Shown in pieces: positions 48,856-58,395 of a DNA stretch of 64,000 nt (positions are counted from its first letter, which is position 1; every line of letters begins with the position of its first letter). The notes beneath the pieces are model-generated. The model had not been told where the DNA came from. It saw nothing but the letters and a program-made list of their open reading frames with translations, and did no database searches. The stretch comes from Galbula dea. Its lineage: Eukaryota; Chordata; Aves; Piciformes; Galbulidae. The stretch is taken from NCBI GenBank assembly GCA_013399015.1, contig VWZX01000240.1:315033-379032 (forward strand), written 5' to 3'. The position numbers and the translations under genes are program-made.

Positions 48856-49499
48856 GGGAAGGTGCAGATAAGTCAAGAGGTATTTTATAACTACAGTTAT
48901 AATTCTTTAATAATGTAATGAGAAACTTCCCATTACCACTGAGGGAGTTGGATCAGATTCTTAAACCTGACCTTTCTCTGCATTTTAATTTCCACAGCCC
49001 CTGCTCTAATCCTGGTGTCTGATCCCTCCTTTTGTCATGCTGCCATAGGTTTATGGAATCATCAGACATGCCCAAAATACTTCTCTCTCCCACCTTCCAA
49101 TAATCTTAAACATTGATAGGATTTCACACAAGCTTTTTTCAAGAGATGTCTTCAAATGGTGCTGGATTTCAGACACGTTGTGAAGGCTTTTTTTCCTGCC
49201 TTTCAGGGAGGAACACACTCCATCCGTCCTGTATTTTTATGATGTGCTCTTGTCCTTTGCAAATCCTGCTGAAGGATCTCAATGCATGGCACAGCCCTCC
49301 TGAATAAGCCTATTGTCTGAGGGGGAGAGACAAAAGGACCTTATTTAATCAGATTAGCTACAATAGGAAAAACAGCTAAAAGAAAAAAAAAAACAACAAA
49401 CCATACTAAGAAAACCAAAAAGAAAAAGTCAGTTATAGCAACGGGACTGACTGTTAAACCATTCCTTTATGCAAGTTTGGCACCAGCCATACCTTTTCC
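48856..49499. other. Non-genic spacer
   Basis: A-rich patch at 49,380-49,428. No gene or interspersed repeat recognised. Confidence 0.5.
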
Positions 49500-49640
49500 T
49501 GGATGTTTGCCAGCATCCTTTACAGTTTAGACTCAGTCATTGACTTTTTTTGTTACAGTTTCCTCTTGGCTTTACCGTTGCACAGCCGATGGTGTCATTC
49601 ATTTCCGCTGTGAAAAGGCTCCAGTGTATTCACACTTCTG
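49500..49640. promoter_or_regulatory. Candidate conserved non-coding element
   Basis: Three CpGs (TTTACCGTTGC, CAGCCGATGG, TTTCCGCTGTG; 49,574-49,608) in unique sequence without open frame. It directly abuts the 15-bp tandem repeat at 49,641. Weak support. Confidence 0.28.
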
Positions 49641-49688
49641 CCTGAGCAAAGACAACCTGAGCAAAGGTAACCTGAGCAAAGACAACCT
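49641..49688 (+). repeat. 15-bp tandem repeat, 3.2 copies
   Basis: Unit CCTGAGCAAAGACAA starts at 49,641, 49,656 and 49,671, followed by a partial CCT. The middle copy reads GGTAA instead of GACAA. The first and third copies are identical. Confidence 0.95.
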
Positions 49689-49823
49689 ATCTGCTTGAAT
49701 TTACTTGTAAGGGGGATTTTAGGGTTTCTTTAAGTCATGTAGATTTATGTTAAGCTATGTCTCCACTGAAAATCAGAACCTTGCTTTCAGCAGAGAACCA
49801 ACGGCAATTCCACTTACCAGAAT

Positions 49824-50040
49824 ACAGAACCACAGAACCACAGAATCATTTTGGCTGGAAAAGAACTCAAAGATCATCAAGTTCAACCATTAACCCAACA
49901 CTGCCAGGTCACCACTTAGCCATGTCCCTCACCACTATCTACACATCCTTTAAATCCCTCCAGTGATGGTGACTCCACCACTGCCCTGGGCAGCCTGTGT
50001 CAACGTTTAACAACTCTTTCTGTGAAGAAATTTTTTGTGA
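49824..50040 (-). mobile_element. CR1 LINE fragment (group A)
   Basis: Antisense: tail CAGAACCACAGAACCACAG, then TTTGGCTGGAAAAGAACTC, CACTGCCAGGTCACCACTTA, ATCCCTCCAGTGATGGTGAC, GCCCTGGGCAGCCTGTGTCA and TCTGTGAAGAAATTTTTTG. Same group and orientation as the copy at 811. Confidence 0.93.
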
Positions 50041-52599
50041 CTTAGGTCAAGGAGACAGACCCTATATTGCTTAAGATTTTTGTTAAGGGCTGAAATGACT
50101 TCAAGAAATAATCAAGGAGACTTCCAAGGAGAAAGAATTCACAAGAGCTGGTTTTGAAGTGTATAGAATCAAACTCAGGACTCAAAAGGATAAACATGTC
50201 ACTTATATTGGGTGTGAAATACTACAATATATTTGGAAGGTTTGGATATAATGTTTCTAAACCCAAAAAAACTCAAACCATCTTTGTTCATGAAACATGC
50301 TCTTGGGATGACCTTCAGGATCTGACTCCACAGGCTTTTGCATTAAAGATTAGTCACAGTAACATCAGCAGTTAAGATGCCTTTTAATGCAGTTTGGCTA
50401 CTCTAAATTAGTAAGCTGTCCATTTTATCATTATTCATCAAAGCAGAAATGGTGAATCCAGTTTTCCTATTGGAAATGGTTCTTAGCCCTTGTTAACTCA
50501 AAATGTAGATGGAAATCTTTGGAAGAGTGGAAGGGTGTTAGATGATCCCTGAGAGACCAAGACCAGAAGTGACCCTGTCCTATAGACAACTGGATTCCAT
50601 AGCATAGGACTGACTCTGATATTATCTAGTGTATTAGTAAAGTTGTAGTGTTGGAGAACTAGTAGGTGGCATCTATAAACTGCTGCTCTGCAAGACAATC
50701 TTGTGGCTGCAAAGCATGTGAGATGTAAATAGAGTTTATCTGTATTTGCAGTCACTCTGTAAACATGAAAAGAGGGGAGTTAATATGATAGTGCCATAAG
50801 GACATTAATTCTACACAGTAAACTTGTTCCATTGCATTGTTTTTATTTTATATCTCTCTTTATTGTTTTATTGCCTTTTCTGTTGACAGCTTTAGAAAGC
50901 ACCCATCAAAGAGAAGTGTGCATTACAGAAAGAGCTGCTTTTGTCTTTGATGCATGCACAGAGTGGAAGGTGGAATCAATGCATCACCAGGAGAAATGTA
51001 CATTTCTCAGCTTGCTCCTGAAATCTCACTTAGCTCCAGGAGCAGCAGTTTTGGTTTGCTTCAGGAAGGTGGGGACACAGTTATTTTTCCCACCCCTCTT
51101 AAGCGTCTGCCTGTGGTCAGGCAAAAGGGCAGGGCAGGAATTTACACTTCTGCTTCATTTCAGCAGAAATAATCAAACTGTCAACAAGTAATGAAAATGG
51201 AGGAAATCTGAGCAGGGCTATTTGTTCTCATCAAACCTCAACTCTTCATCCAATCAGTAAAGGGAGATCTGTTAGAAAAAGAAGAGGTTACTTTGAGAGT
51301 ATATGAAGGTATATGAGTGAATACCAATATATACTGCATTGAGAAATGAAACCTGTGACTACATCAAAAAAAGTACACCAAGTTTGGCTTGTGATGTTTA
51401 TTTTCCTCTCTCTTATTTGGCAATTCCATTTATATATTTTCACTTACTTTCTGTTAATAATTATAGCTTAAATAATCCTTTGCACCATTTTATTGAGGCC
51501 CTTAGAGTAGTTCTCCTGATCTTCCAATTATAATTTTTATATATTAACACAGCAAGCTATTTCTTCAGTCATTTGCCAGTTCTGTCTAAAATTGATTGTG
51601 AACCTCTCTGAGTTTTTAATGACCTCTTTTTTTTCTTTCTTTCATACTTTGAGGGAAAAGATAACCCAGTTATCAATTTGGTTATTGAGCCCTCTCTTTC
51701 ATTCCTAATATACTAAACCTGGGTTTTCACTGTCCTTAACTTCACTTTGTTCCTTAAGTAATTTCCTGTCTTTTTCTAATTGCCAGTCTGTAGTTGTTTT
51801 CCATTCTCTATTTATTAAATACTTATTTTAACTCTTCAGCAGATATTTTGCTGCATGGCCATTTTGCTGACCTTGGTTTTAGCAGGAGTAGTGGATGACC
51901 CAAAAGCCATGCACCAGCATAAATGTGCACAAGATCACACCCTACACAAGAGTTTTTATACCTTAATAATTATCTGAATCAGATGGTGAGTTTTCCATCT
52001 GTGGTTTTTTTCACTGGACATTGTTAACATGTTTTTCAGTGAGTTCTGAACATATTCCTTCACATTTCATATCTAGATTTTAAGAGAAATCTGAGAGGTT
52101 TGGTTTTCTTCTAATGCTGAGTCATTGGAGGGAAAGCAAAGAATTACTGGAAAAGTATGCATCTTTCTCAACAACATCTACTTTTGGTATAAAGACATAT
52201 CAGGGACTAAATCCACTAAGAATGAGAACCTTTTCAGTGGGATCTAAGTGAAACCCCACTTCATTTTTCCCCTAGGGCTAAAAACTCACATTTTAACCCC
52301 CAAGCCCAAGTCATCAGCTTTACCTTCACCCTTAATTGCTTCTCAGACTCTTTTCCTTTAGAAGGTCTCATGTTCTCTGGGTTCCCTGAAAAAAGAACAC
52401 ATTTACAAATTCAAACAAGAGAAAATGCTGTAAAAAAAACCCCAAGAAACCAAAAACCAAACCAGAATCTTCCCATTGTGGAGTTCACTACTGCAAGGCT
52501 GTGTGATTTTTCCAGTATAACTGAGTTTTAAAGAGCTAAAATGCCAAATCTTCCATTTTTTTGTCAACAATGAAAAATATTTTGAAGCTAAGGCAGGAC
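50041..52599. other. Non-genic stretch
   Basis: About 2.6 kb without CR1 copy. A 119-codon plus frame at 50,832-51,191 begins with a hydrophobic run, but two frames overlap here and no family is recognisable. An A-rich patch lies at 52,430-52,465. Confidence 0.5.
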
Positions 52600-52960
52600 A
52601 GTGGCAGCCAAGTGAGCTGCCAGAGCCGTGAGTCTGTGCCTGAAAACCCATTATGGAAATCAGTCCCAATAAATTATTTGCTTTGACTTTTCCCATCTCC
52701 TACAAAGTAACTGTTCATTGTCCAGCTAATAAAAGGGAGAGAGATTTAGAAAGCCTTTAATAACCAGCAATTAGCTTTCTATTTCCTGTTATAAAAATTG
52801 AACACACTAAAGAACTGAGTCATTGGTATCGTTTTCAAGGCAGGAATTGTCATCTCTGTCATGGATCCTCCCACAAAGTTGTGCTTAATTTCAGCATCCT
52901 GATTCTAACTGATGGCCAGGATTGACATCATCATGGAAATGAAGAGGATGTAGGAAATGG
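52600..52960. promoter_or_regulatory. Weak candidate conserved segment
   Basis: Unique sequence with CCAATAAATTATTTGC, GCTAATAAAAGG, CTTTAATAACCAGCAATTAG and GGTATCGTTTTC. AT cores are frequent and no repeat is evident. Low confidence. Confidence 0.2.
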
Positions 52961-53254
52961 GAGAAGGAATCAAAAATCCTTCCAGTTTTGTTTGGAATGA
53001 TGAGTTCTACTCAGACTGAAAAAAAAAAAGAAAAAACAGAAGGAAAGTCTAAGTAAAATGTGGAAGCAAGATAATCCCTCCAGGAGGCAGCTACCCACCC
53101 TCAATATTGGCAGGCAAGCAAATCATTAATAACAACAACAAGGGAGCATTCATTGTTGTACAGCAATGTAGCTTAGTGGCTCTGTGCTCTGTGGAGAGAG
53201 AGAGAGGCTAATGTTGAAAAAAAAGAAAAGCACAAAACACTTCTAATATTTTCT
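52961..53254. other. Short non-genic spacer
   Basis: A run of A residues near 53,020-53,036 and AATAACAACAACAAG near 53,128-53,142. Nothing else seen. Confidence 0.5.
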
Positions 53255-53520
53255 TCCTTCCTAGTAGAAACCATCTGAAATTAATGAGTCTTATTAATGT
53301 AAATTGCACCACACTGTCAGACATAAATATCCCAATACCAAAGGGGCCCATTACCATTAACATCAGAAATGATCAACAAATAAAACTGTTAATGCCACAA
53401 TATTTACTGGACAAATTGACTGCACTCCAAGATAGGCTTATGATCGTGTCTTGCTGTTCGATTTCATTTCCCTGCAAGATGCACTAATGCATGTTGTTAT
53501 GTGCAGCTGGGGCTGCTTTC
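53255..53520. promoter_or_regulatory. Candidate conserved non-coding element
   Basis: TTAATG cores at 53,281 and 53,294, 13 bp apart; CATTACCATTAACATC near 53,350; CpGs in ATGATCGTG and TGTTCGATTT near 53,442-53,462; TGCACTAATGCATG near 53,480. Unique sequence. A 67-codon frame at 53,284-53,487 overlaps it and cannot be excluded as a tiny exon, but it lacks any known domain. Confidence 0.35.
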
Positions 53521-54755
53521 CAGAAGAAAAAAAAAAGAAATCTATTTTCTATTGGGAGGTGTAGAGTTCAATCACTATTATTTCCTCCCTTTGGTGAAGA
53601 TTGAGGATTTTGGTCTCTTTGAAAGTGATAGAAGAAAATCTTAGATTTTTATTAGAAAGGATAGAAACAAGCTTGAAGATTGGTTCTCAAGAGAAAAAAA
53701 AAACTAAAACAAAACAAAGCAAAACAAAAAAAAACCCTGAAAACACCAGGCTAATGATTTAAGTCAATCACAAACAGATGTTCTCCTAGAGAGCTAATAA
53801 TTTTTTTCCTGATCTTTTTTTTGTTTCCATCAGAAATGCAAAACACAACAGCCTTTGTGTAGAATATCAGATTTCTCTGCTGACATTTCCTCAAACTTAC
53901 AATTTTTAAAAGACACCAGATTTGCAACAAGAAAGCTCCAGTTTATCATCAGTAAAGAACACAGAATTCTTGTTTTCAACTATAATGTGAATGAATGGAG
54001 ATGAAAAAGCTCATACAAATGTGTTCCAATCTCTATGAAAATTATTGTCACCAATTCTAAATACTAAGAGATTTGGATAACTTTTTCTCTGCTTTTCAAA
54101 CAGCTGAATTTGAGTTTTTAGAGTTTACTGCAAAATTTCAAAGCATAAGTTCTATGCAACAAGAATCTCTTTTTGTAAGCCTTACTTGTAAGAGCAGGGC
54201 TTGTTTCTCTCTGAATGTGTGTGAAGCACTTAGTTATGTGGAGTCTTGCTTTCTGTCTGAAGACTTTAAGCTCTCCTACTGTTAACATGTTAATGGAGTT
54301 CTCAGAAGTAACACTGTGATCTGTGTGAGCTGTTACAAAGGTGATATGGTAGAAATTAAAGAACAAAGAGAAAAGGAAGAATTTGTGCATTTTAGTTAAT
54401 TCTTCCCAGTGGGTTTATTTTGAAGGGTGACTCCTGTTCAAGCAGTGCAGTCCTCTGATTCTTCCTAAAATGAGGCCACTGAATATAAAACAAGACAAAT
54501 AGTGCTTGGTTTGCTTTACTGGTAAATTTAAGTAGTTTTCAGTACGAGGTCCTGGCTGAGATGCATCAAAGTTTACTGCTTAACTACTACCTGGCACCAG
54601 AGAGGGAAACCAGGACTGTGTACCCTTCTACAAGATAGAGCTTAGTGCATATAAACCATTTGGTAAGGAGCACTGATCTACCCAAAGTTTGGCTTTAGAC
54701 CAGGTAATTTCCATTAATTTTCACAGAGCTTTGTTTATTTTGTCCTCTTTTTTAA
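53521..54755. other. Non-genic stretch
   Basis: A-rich (CAAAA)n-like patch at 53,691-53,737. Overlapping 70- and 90-codon frames on opposite strands near 54,073-54,390 are at chance level. Confidence 0.5.
53691..53737. repeat. A-rich (AAAAC)n-like tract
   Basis: Runs of AAAAC and AAAGC units. Confidence 0.85.
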
Positions 54756-54835
54756 AGAATCACAGAATGTTAGGATCTGGAAAGGACCTCTGGAGACCAT
54801 CTAGTCCAAGCTCAGATCATCTGATTCAACCCCAA
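54756..54835 (-). mobile_element. CR1 LINE 3' fragment (group E)
   Basis: Antisense: AGAATCACAGAATGTTAGG, ATCTGGAAAGGACCTCTGG and AGACCATCTAGTCCAA. The GGACCTCTGGAGACCATCTAG phrase is shared with the long copy at 57,801. Sequence past about 54,815 is diverged, so the right end is uncertain. Confidence 0.82.
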
Positions 54836-56224
54836 GTCAGTGGATGGGAGTCATGACTTAACTTGATCATGGAAACACCAAGCACACATTTTAATTAAGT
54901 AATCTGGGCTCCTTTAATAGTTGATAGAGGAGGATGTGCTCCTCTGGGAGACAATTTGTCCTGTCTGAAGAGAGACATTTAAAAGATGTGGGTCATATTT
55001 TTCTCTGCTAATATCTGCCTCCCTCCTTTCACTGTAGCAGCTGCTGAGATAACACTACATGACTAAATATTAGATTAAGTGAAATGAATCCTAAGTATAA
55101 TAGCAATTTTGCAGCATCACTGTGGGCCCCAAATCCTTGACCTCTTAAATATTGTTAAGAAAAAAAATCCAGCCAACCTCCCCCCAAGATCCACTCCTGT
55201 ACAGCAGCCAAGCAGAAAGCCCGTGGTTTCATGTCAGTACCTACTTCTTGTGTTCATTATATATACAAGAACCTTAATTTTCAACCAGATATATGAATAA
55301 AGGGTAGGTAGATACCATAAGGGTACACTGGACTTTCTTCAAGCTTACAGACTACATATTTAAACTGAGCCAAGGACAACTGTGGGACTCTCACTACCTG
55401 GCACAGCAGTGCTGATACCAATACAGCCATTCCCCATCATCCTCAAATCCAAACTACCAGTTGGGGAGTGCTCCAATATTGTTGCCAAAATCATCCCTTT
55501 GAGTTTTCAGTGCAAATATAGCTAGGCACAATCCAGTGGCTGTGCTAACAGTTTAATGGTGGGAACTACATCACGCCACTGACCTGCAGTTCCAGGTTTA
55601 CTAGTTCAAAGACAGCCTGAGAGTCTAAAGCAACATCAAACAACTCATCTGTAGCAGCAGAATCAAGGAAGCCTTGACACAGCTATTAACACCGTGATCC
55701 ACAGCCAGGGGTGAAAGGATTGCTTGACAGAGCCTTGCCAGCGCAACAGAATGTTTGGAGGCATCATCCTACCCATGTTTCAGTGCACACTACAAATATT
55801 GCCTTTTCCAGCCTATGGGCCTTACTGCAATTCCTACTAATAGTAATTGTTGTATTTTTCTGGTGTTTTATCCACCTCATTTTAAAGAGCTCAGTCACTC
55901 CACTTGTGTGCTTGCTGTATGGTGTAATTACTGAAGGTCACAGCAAAAGCCTGAAGCAGAAGAAACAGCGAACTCAACTGGTGGGGCCCTCAATTGACAT
56001 CAGTTGACCTGCTTTTCTTGAAGTCAATGAAGCCAGAAACAGTTGAGGGTTTAGCTCATTTTTCCTAATTATTTCTGCTTTAATCACAACTCCAGACTTT
56101 TTTTAAGGAACCCCACAGCTGGAAGCTGCACAAGAAACAGCAATCATCTCTCCAAGCGGTGATTCTAATAAAATAGTTGGCACCTGCTCACTGGTTTCTC
56201 AGAAGACTTTATACAAACACTGCA
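54836..56224. other. Non-genic stretch
   Basis: No repeat seen. A 98-codon plus frame at 55,711-56,007 includes a hydrophobic stretch (about residues 36-60) but has no family resemblance. I do not call a gene. Confidence 0.5.
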
Positions 56225-56654
56225 TAGACTTGAGGCTGCACCTTCAATCCTGGATTCAATTTTGGGCCCCTCACTCCAAGAAGGATATTGAGGTGTTGAA
56301 GCATGTCCAAAGAAAGGCAGCAAAGCTGGTGAAAGATCTAGAGTACAAGTCTTGTGAGGGTTGGCTGAGGGAACTGGGGTTGTTTAGCCCAGGGGAAAGG
56401 AGGCTCAGGGGAGACCTTCTCACTCTCTACAACTCCCTGAGAGGAGGTTGGAGCAAGCTGGGGGCTGGTCCCAAGTTTCACCAGGGAAGGTTTAGGTTGA
56501 ACATCAGGAAAAATTTCTTCACTAAAAAGATTGTCAAGCCCTGGAACAGGCTGCCCAGAGAGGTGGCTAAACTTGTAGATGTGGTGCTGAAGGACATGGT
56601 TTAGTGGTGACCTGGGTTAATGTTTGGGCCAAAATGATTCTGTGATTGTATGAT
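56225..56654 (+). mobile_element. CR1 LINE fragment, about 430 bp (group A)
   Basis: Starts within ORF2 (TTCAATTTTGGGCCCCTCAC near 56,257), passes CAGGGAAGGTTTAGGTTGAA and AACAGGCTGCCCAGAGAGG, then GACATGGTTTAGTGGTGACC, and ends AAAATGATTCTGTGATTGTA. It is the only copy here with a continuous open frame through its ORF2 part. Confidence 0.95.
56230..56604 (+). pseudogene. CR1 ORF2 C-terminal remnant, open
   Basis: A 124-codon open frame with CR1 ORF2 C-terminal blocks in order: IQFWAPHSKKDIEVLKHVQ (residues about 9-27), WLRELGLFSPGERRLRGDLL (about 45-64), LYNSLRGG, QGRFRLNIRKNFFTKK and NRLPREV. Compared with the usual order seen at 893-1201, two blocks are missing: one between the LYNSL region and QGRF, and one after NRLPREV. 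Both losses keep the frame. The catalytic reverse-transcriptase core and the endonuclease are absent, so it is a dead fragment. Confidence 0.88.
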
Positions 56655-57800
56655 CTGGCAGGGCTGGGTAGTAGGCAGGCAGGAAATGCTACAAGCTGTC
56701 CAGAATTTATCCAGTATAGTAGAAGTATTTGCTTTCTTCAGACCATGGATGGGAAGATACAATCAAGAAATAAATAGAATTTAAGTTTTTTGCTGTTTTG
56801 TAATCTTGATGTAAGGATCCATTGCAGGCCCCTTCCAAAATAACTGTGCTATCAATGGACATTTATCTTTAACTCAATTATTATTATTATTAACACTCTT
56901 TACCCTTAACACTAAGAATGCTGTGTATGCTTTCTGGCTGACTTCCAGATCTTCAGTTGAACAAGCTCTTTATGGTTTGTTTTATTTTCTTTTTTCATAT
57001 TTTTTCCCCTAGAAACACTCCTATTTCCCTCATCTTTACTTCTGTTAGGTCCTGCTTTCTAGTGAGAAGCTAAATCTAGAATGCAATGTATATGCACATA
57101 CATATGTGTATGTGCACACTTACATACCTATACACACTATGCTTAATTCTTTGCAATTAAGCTTGGTGATAATTGGTTTTGTGCATTAGTCCTAATCACA
57201 TTTTAAGCAGCAAAGCCTATTATTGCTGTAGTGTGTGTTTCAGATGCCCTGCAGATTTGAGTAATTTTGGGTAATGCAGCTGTGTGTGGTAAAAAGATTT
57301 TACAATGCCTATAAAATGTTGCCTCATGACAGGTTCAGCAAGTGAATCTGTGGCACCACGTAGCAGTTTCAGTACTTTTATTAAATACTGGATGCTACCA
57401 CATTATGCAGTTTTTAAACAAGACCCATGCTTAGAGGCAGAGGTTAGAAGGTCTGTTGTTTAGAGTGAGAGGTCACGAGGAGCAAATGGTTTCTGCCTGC
57501 CCAATCTAGTCTGTTGTTTAAGCTTTTTCCTAAATTTTGGGTATCTGAAGTTGGCTCATCTTCCCTCAAATGTCATGTGTATTGCTGAATACAAAATATT
57601 AATGTTGCACAAGTAGCATATTTTTGTTTTATTTTGTTTTGGTTTGTTTTATTTTTCCCTGAAAATATCTCTTATGTTTCTGTCCTTTCTGGCTTCATAA
57701 AAATCACTGGTTTTTAACTGACTTGCTTTCAAAAGAGATAACCTAATTCCCAGGCAGCTCCACTAACTGTGATTTCAAGAACAAGCATATTAGCATTTCA
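56655..57800. other. Non-genic stretch with hairpin
   Basis: Short (TTA)n run near 56,880-56,893, a T-rich patch at 57,621-57,657 and the hairpin at 57,093-57,116. No gene recognised. Confidence 0.5.
57093..57116. repeat. Perfect 10-bp-stem hairpin
   Basis: Arms TGCACATACA (57,093-57,102) and TGTATGTGCA (57,107-57,116) are exact reverse complements around a TATG loop. It sits in alternating purine-pyrimidine sequence, so it may simply be part of a (CA/TG)-like simple region. Confidence 0.9.
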
Positions 57801-58388
57801 GAATCACAGAATCTCAGCATGGTAGGGGTTGGAAGGGACCTCTGGAGACCATCTAGTTCAACCCCCCTGTTAAAGCAGGTTGCCCAGGATCACCTGCAAG
57901 TGCCTTTGAAATCTCTCCAGAGGAGACTCCACAACCTCTCTGGGCAGTGTGGGCCAGGGCTCTGCCATCCTCACAGGAAAGATGTGAGGTGGAACCTCCT
58001 GGGTTCCAGTTTGTGCCCAGTGCCCCTTGGCCTGTCCCTGGGCACCACTGAGCAGAGTCTGGCCCCAGCCCCTTGCACCCTGCCCTTTAGATATTGATAA
58101 GCATTGAGCAGATCCCCTCTCAGTCTGCTCTTCTCCAGGCTAACCAGCCCCAGGGCTCTCAGCCTTTCCTCCTCCCAGAGATGCTCCAGTCCCTTCAACA
58201 TCTTTGTATCATCTGCTGCACTCTCTCCAGTAGTTCTTTGTCTCTCTTGGACAGAGGACCACAGAACTGGACATAATACTCCAGAAGTGGCCTCAGTAAG
58301 GCAGAGTAGATGGGGAGGTGAACCTCCCTTGAGCTGCTGGCCATGTTCTGTTCATTGCATTCCAGGAGACCACTGGCCTTCTTAATTA
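57801..58388 (-). mobile_element. CR1 LINE fragment, about 590 bp, longest in window (group E)
   Basis: Antisense: AGAATCACAGAATCTCAGCA tail, GGTTGGAAGGGACCTCTGG, CTGTTAAAGCAGGTTGCCC, then GC-richer coding sequence (TCAGTCTGCTCTTCTCCAGG near 58,121, CTCAGCCTTTCCTCCTCCCA near 58,158) up to GGCCTTCTTAATTAATC. It differs from the other groups in length and GC content. It lacks the 5' UTR, ORF1 and most of ORF2. Confidence 0.95.
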
Positions 58389-58395
58389 ATCTCAT
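57971..58395 (-). pseudogene. CR1 ORF2 C-terminal remnant, frameshifted
   Basis: Two minus-strand frames together cover the ORF2 C-terminal region: 58,195-58,395 (66 codons, with an HLPIYSALLRPLLEYYVQF block) and 57,971-58,201 (76 codons, with GLEHLWEEERLRALGLVSLE and RLRGDL blocks). They overlap by 7 bp and lie in different frames, so at least one frameshift breaks the gene. The protein also ends early at the 57,971 side relative to the usual NRLPREV region. Confidence 0.85.

Noticed and set aside
50832..51191. 119-codon frame with a hydrophobic start like a signal peptide
   Set aside because: A second frame overlaps it and no domain or cysteine pattern is recognisable; AT-rich DNA often yields such hydrophobic starts.
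57819..58385. Plus-strand frames of 60-93 codons
   Set aside because: They are antisense to the CR1 copy at 57,801-58,388.
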